From: Candidatus Zixiibacteriota bacterium
Lineage (GTDB): Bacteria; Zixibacteria; MSB-5A5; SM1-73
NCBI GenBank assembly: GCA_022866585.1
Contig: JALHUP010000297.1
Location: 1-7,510, forward strand
Reading direction: 5' to 3'
Length of the DNA: 7,510 nt
Shown: piece by piece, positions 4,087-7,510 of the stretch
Position numbering within the stretch: the stretch's first letter is position 1
Layout: each line of letters begins with the position of its first letter
Translations under genes and position numbers: made by a program
Notes under the pieces: generated by a model
What the model was told of the DNA's origin: nothing
Databases searched by the model: none
The model's input: the letters and a program-made list of their open reading frames with translations, nothing else

Positions 4087-7062
4087 CTATCCCACCTCCT
4101 TTACAACGTCGCAGAGGAACGCTTTATATTCAGGAATGTTGGTGTTAGCATCCCCCACATGGGGAGTCAAGCTGTTAGCACTATCTCCCTTCGCCAATCC
4201 CTTAAAACCGAAATGCCAGGGGAGACCGATCTGTTCATACGCCTTTCCATTCAGTTTGAATGGTTTGAACCGGTTGGTCACCACCGCATAAGCAACTATA
4301 TGTCCCCGCGCAGTCGATACCCGCACCTTGTCCCCATGTTTGACCCCTTTGGCTTTAGCCAAAGAGTTGCTCATCTCCACGAACATGTCCGGCATAAGCT
4401 CCACCAGCCAGGGATTGTTTCTGGTCATCTGGCCCGCCTGCCAGTGCTCGGTGACCCGATAAGTGGTAGCGATAATAGGGAACTTATCCGGCGTTCCCAC
4501 CATGTTCATTTCTCCAGCCCAGATCTTAATGGTAGGATTGTTCTGCTGAGAGGACATGAGATTCTTCACCGGGCTCTCCAGAGGTTCGTAGTGCTCGGGG
4601 AAAGGACCATCTGCGAGGCCGAAACCGAAGAGACGGGCATGCCCTTCAGTCCTCATGATGAATGAATACGCCGCTCCCGGAGGTGCGGCTCCGTCCGGCA
4701 CATCGCCGGTCCACTTCTTCTCTTCAGCATTCCATTTAATCACCCACTTTTGGGGAGCATACGGATTACCTTGAAGATCGCAGGAAGCTCGATTGTAAAT
4801 TATTCTTCGGTTAACGGGCCAACACCAGGACCATTTGGGAAAAAGTCCGATATTATTGGGTGCATCGGTCAAATCCCGGCGAGCCGCCATGTTACCATCT
4901 TCGGTGTAACTGGCACAGAATATCCAGTTGCCTGAAGAGGTGGTCCCATCATCTTTTAAGTCAGCAAACTTAGCCATCAGCTTACCGGTGGCAAGGTCAT
5001 ATCCGTTGATCTCCTTAGCCACCATATGGACATCCGGCTCCTCACCTGTTCCGTAGTTCCATGCCAGACTCAAAATAGGATCAGGGAAGACACCTGCATC
5101 AGCCGCATAGAGCTTCTTTACCTCCTGGTAAATCCGATCGAGAATCCACAAGTCAGATTTTGCATCTCCCGGAGGATGAACCGCGGCATATCTCCATTGC
5201 ATCCAGCGACCGCTGTTGGTGATGCTCCCCTCTTTCTCCATGGAGGCGGCGGCTGGTAACATGAAAACTTCTGTTTTTATCTTCTTGGGATCAACCTCGG
5301 GATCAGTCCAGAAACCTGCAGTTTCGGTCTCCCATAGATCTGCTGCCACCAGCCAGTCCAGCTTTTGAAGCGCCTTCCTCTCCTTATTTACGTTGGGTCC
5401 CCCCACTGCTGGATTCTGACCCATGGCAATCAGACCCTTTATCTTCCCGTCATACATGGCTTCAAACATGGCTATGTGGTCGCAATTGGCACTTAACTTC
5501 GGAAGGTTTTGATAACAGAACTCATTCTCCTTCTGGGCATTATCTCCCCAGTAGGCTTTAAGTAAGCTGACCATGTATTTGGGAGTATTCTGCCACCAAT
5601 TGACGCTCTTGGGGTCATTGAACTTGGGTGTAGTCGCTTCCAGATACTGAGCCAGAGTCTGGTTTTCCACTCTCGGGGTTTTAAGATAGCCGGTGAGAAG
5701 ATGAAACAAAAGTCCATAATCTGTGGACCCCTGCACATTAGATTCCCCTCTCATCGCATTTATTCCACCTCCAGCCATTCCCACATTTCCCAAAAGGAGC
5801 TGAAGCATAGAGTAGATACGAACGTTCTGCGTCCCCACCGTATGCTGAGTGGTACCCATCGCATACAATATGGTTCCAGATTTGTCCTTAGCTCCAGTGG
5901 CTCCATACGTCTTGGCGACTTCTACGATCAGCTCGGGAGGACAACCAGTAACGTTAGAAACCTTCTCCAGAGTATAGCGAGAAAGGTGCTTCCTCAGAAG
6001 CTGGAACACACATTGGGAATCCGAAAGAGTGGGGTCCTTTTTGGGAATACCATTTTCATCCAGCTGATATTTCCAGGTGTCCTTGGCATACATTCTTTTG
6101 GTGGGGTCATAGCCGGTGAAAAGACCGTCGTTAAATCCAAAAGTCGGATCCACCAGATAGCTGGCTGTGGTGTGATCGACCAGATATTCCTTGTTATAGA
6201 GATTGTTCTCTATGAGGTAGCACATCACCCCGTTGATGAAAGCGATATCCGTTCCGGGTCTTATCGGTGCGTAAATGTCTGCTCGGGAGGACGTGCGGGT
6301 GAAGCGAGGATCGACGCTGATCAGCTTGGCACCGTTTTCCATCGCTTTGGTAACCCATCTAAAGGAGATGGGATGGTTTTCCGCCGCATTGGAACCGATG
6401 ATCAGGACGCAATCAGCATTCTTGATATCGATCCAGTGATTGGTCATAGCCCCTCTGCCATAAGATTCCGCCAGACCGGCGACAGTGGCAGAGTGTCATA
6501 TACGCGCCTGATTTTCTAAGTAGACTATGCCTAAGGCGCGAGCCAGCTTGGACCAGAGGTAGCACTCCTCGTTATCCAGCGCGGCTCCGCCTAAGCCACC
6601 AATGCCTTCGGTGCGATTAACCACCTTTCCATCTTTATCATTTGCTAACCAGTTCTCGTCTCTGGTTTTCTTTATCCTCTTGGCGATCTCTGGCAATGCC
6701 CAATCCCAGGTTTTCTCCTCCCACTTGTCGCTGTTGGGAGCACGATACAGAACTTTAGTCATCCTTTTGTCATTATTCGCCACCTGGATCAAAGCGGCAC
6801 CCTTGGAACAGAGTGAACCCTGATTGATAGGATGATCCGGGTCACCCTCGATGTTTATTATTTTTCCATCGCTGACCGAAACGATCTGCCCGCATCCTAC
6901 CCCGCAATAGGGGCAGATGGTGGTGCTTTCCTTGGCGTATTGGGTTTTTAGACCTTCTGCATACGCTTTAGAAGTCCGCAGATGCACCCCGAAAGTGCCT
7001 AAAACCGCTCCGCCTGTAGCCCCTCCAGAGATTTTTAAAAAACCTCTTCTTGAGATTTTCAT
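4087..7062 (-). CDS. fdnG: Selenocysteine-containing formate dehydrogenase, alpha (catalytic) subunit, FdnG type
   Basis: This is the catalytic subunit of a periplasmic formate dehydrogenase (formate to CO2 plus two electrons), expected to carry bis-MGD Mo or W, Sec and one [4Fe-4S] cluster. Read through the TGA at 6496-6498 it is 991 residues; E. coli FdnG is 1015. The N-terminus has a twin-arginine signal (SRRGFLK, residues 4-10, then a hydrophobic stretch). Cluster cysteines are C50, C53, C57 and C85, and K87 in GSLCSKG is the conserved lysine. Sec189 is followed by His190 and then GRGAMTNHW, as in FdnG. Other FdnG hallmarks are GTTQHTVG (403-410), AMRGESNVQGSTD (436-448) and a dinucleotide-binding C-terminal domain from about 866, with LTPHVGDANT near the end. 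A strong site AAAGGAGGTGA lies about 12 bases before the ATG. The two flanking frames match FdnG collinearly with no loss at the junction, so this is a selenoprotein and not a broken gene. Cofactor metal and physiological direction cannot be told. Confidence 0.97.
6453..6495 (-). promoter_or_regulatory. Bacterial SECIS element (SelB-binding hairpin) inside fdnG
   Basis: Starting two bases after the TGA, an 8-bp perfect outer stem pairs CTCTGCCA (6486-6493) with TGGCAGAG (6453-6460). An apical 4-bp stem pairs CGCC (6478-6481) with GGCG (6469-6472) and closes a GGUCU loop (6473-6477), extended by a possible U-G pair. The GGUCU loop begins 18 bases after the TGA. From memory of the E. coli fdhF SECIS, that is the same loop and spacing. 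This recruits SelB with Sec-tRNA for recoding. The stem pairing is read directly; SelB binding is inferred. Confidence 0.93.
6496..6498 (-). other. In-frame TGA read as selenocysteine (Sec189 of FdnG)
   Basis: The TGA sits in the context N-Q-A-R-I-[TGA]-H-S-A-T-V-A, matching the active-site Sec/Cys-His position of FdnG-type enzymes. The frame continues without any shift for 802 more codons into conserved sequence. Standard gene calling would stop here and restart at the ATG at 6445-6447, giving two false genes. Confidence 0.96.
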
Positions 7063-7095
7063 ATACTTTGTTCACCTCCTTTTTGATTTTGATAT

Positions 7096-7510
7096 TTACT
7101 TTTTATCTTCTTTTTTCAATTCGACATCCGGTTCATAAATCTCGTTTAGCATAAACATGGATTGATTTATCTTATCTATTTCTTCCTTTGAAATTCCGGA
7201 TCCTTTCTTGGTCGCCATTTTCTCGATGATTTTTTTCATCTCGGCAGAGTCTTTGGTCTGATGAGCTTTGACCACCTTGTCCAGGGAATGGCATTTACCG
7301 CACCTCTCCTGAAAGAGTCCCTTATGAGGATCCTCCATGGGCAGCAAGGTGAAGGTTGCCTCAATCTCATGGAGAGACGAATCGCTGATTTCTATCCCCG
7401 CCTTCTGGTGCATCTCCTTCATGATTTTTTCCATTCCTGTCCTGACTTCCTTCAAGGAATGGCAAATCGAGCATCTGGTCTGGAAAGCAGTGGGTTCTTC
7501 TTGTTTTGGA
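7096..7510 (-). CDS. c-type cytochrome with at least two tandem CXXCH domains, 5' end outside window
   Basis: This is the C-terminal part of a c-type cytochrome. The reading frame stays open to the right edge, so its start lies outside the window. 137 residues are visible. There are two haem-binding motifs, CSICH (7459-7473) and CGKCH (7288-7302), 57 residues apart. Each is followed by a similar stretch: CH-S-L, then a basic helix, a Met in KEM/EKM that could be the distal haem ligand, then a K-x-G-x-x-IS segment and an acidic helix. This looks like a tandem duplication of a small class I-like mono-haem domain. The tail is highly charged and ends ELKKEDKK. An internal TTG at 7453-7455 could be mistaken for a start, but it lies after the first haem motif. 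The gene ends 33 bases before the formate dehydrogenase alpha gene and is probably co-transcribed with it, suggesting a periplasmic electron partner. The exact family and total haem number cannot be told. Confidence 0.88.
   Translation of the reverse strand, partial: PKQEEPTAFQTRCSICHSLKEVRTGMEKIMKEMHQKAGIEISDSSLHEIEATFTLLPMEDPHKGLFQERCGKCHSLDKVVKAHQTKDSAEMKKIIEKMATKKGSGISKEEIDKINQSMFMLNEIYEPDVELKKEDKK

Noticed and set aside
4087..6447. A separate gene starting at the ATG at 6445-6447 (GAMTNHW).
   Set aside because: It is the continuation of fdnG through the selenocysteine codon; the ATG is a conserved internal Met and has no ribosome site.
5701..6519. A long plus-strand open frame (272 codons) opposite fdnG.
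   Set aside because: It is antisense to a conserved selenoprotein gene and its translation has no recognisable features.

Overview
The window comes from a Gram-negative, anaerobic or facultative bacterium that makes selenoproteins. The evidence is a Tat-exported selenocysteine formate dehydrogenase, an outer-membrane porin with a Sec signal peptide, and c-type cytochrome domains. Base composition is middling and the sequence does not fix the phylum. All genes read on the minus strand, so the biological order runs from the right edge of the window to the left.

Right and centre (7510 to 1446): one operon-like run of five genes with short gaps. It begins with the 3' part of a c-type cytochrome gene with two tandem CXXCH domains (7096-7510, cut by the window edge). 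Next is a full-length FdnG-type formate dehydrogenase alpha subunit (4087-7062), whose in-frame TGA at 6496-6498 is a selenocysteine codon followed by a clear bacterial SECIS hairpin. Next come its four-cluster iron-sulfur subunit (3285-4085), a Porin_O_P-like outer-membrane barrel (2192-3262) and an unrecognised polytopic membrane protein (1529-2176). A strong hairpin at 1446-1471 probably ends the transcript. No FdnI-type cytochrome b subunit is present in the window; the gene directly upstream encodes a cytochrome c.

Left (1445 to 1): a small unlisted gene for a 56-residue protein (1009-1179) and mobB (345-833), whose product supports guanine-dinucleotide molybdenum cofactor, the cofactor formate dehydrogenase uses. 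Around them lie repeat-rich spacers: a 131-bp MITE-like element (1234-1364), a second nested-hairpin element (114-214), a tandem 15-bp repeat inside an inverted repeat (274-321) and C/G-rich hairpin repeats near 865-883 and 1222-1233.

Working model (inference): formate is oxidised in the periplasm by FdnG, electrons pass through the clusters of the membrane-anchored FdnH, and then to a cytochrome c rather than, or as well as, a cytochrome b. The porin may admit formate or another small anion. MobB helps supply the cofactor.
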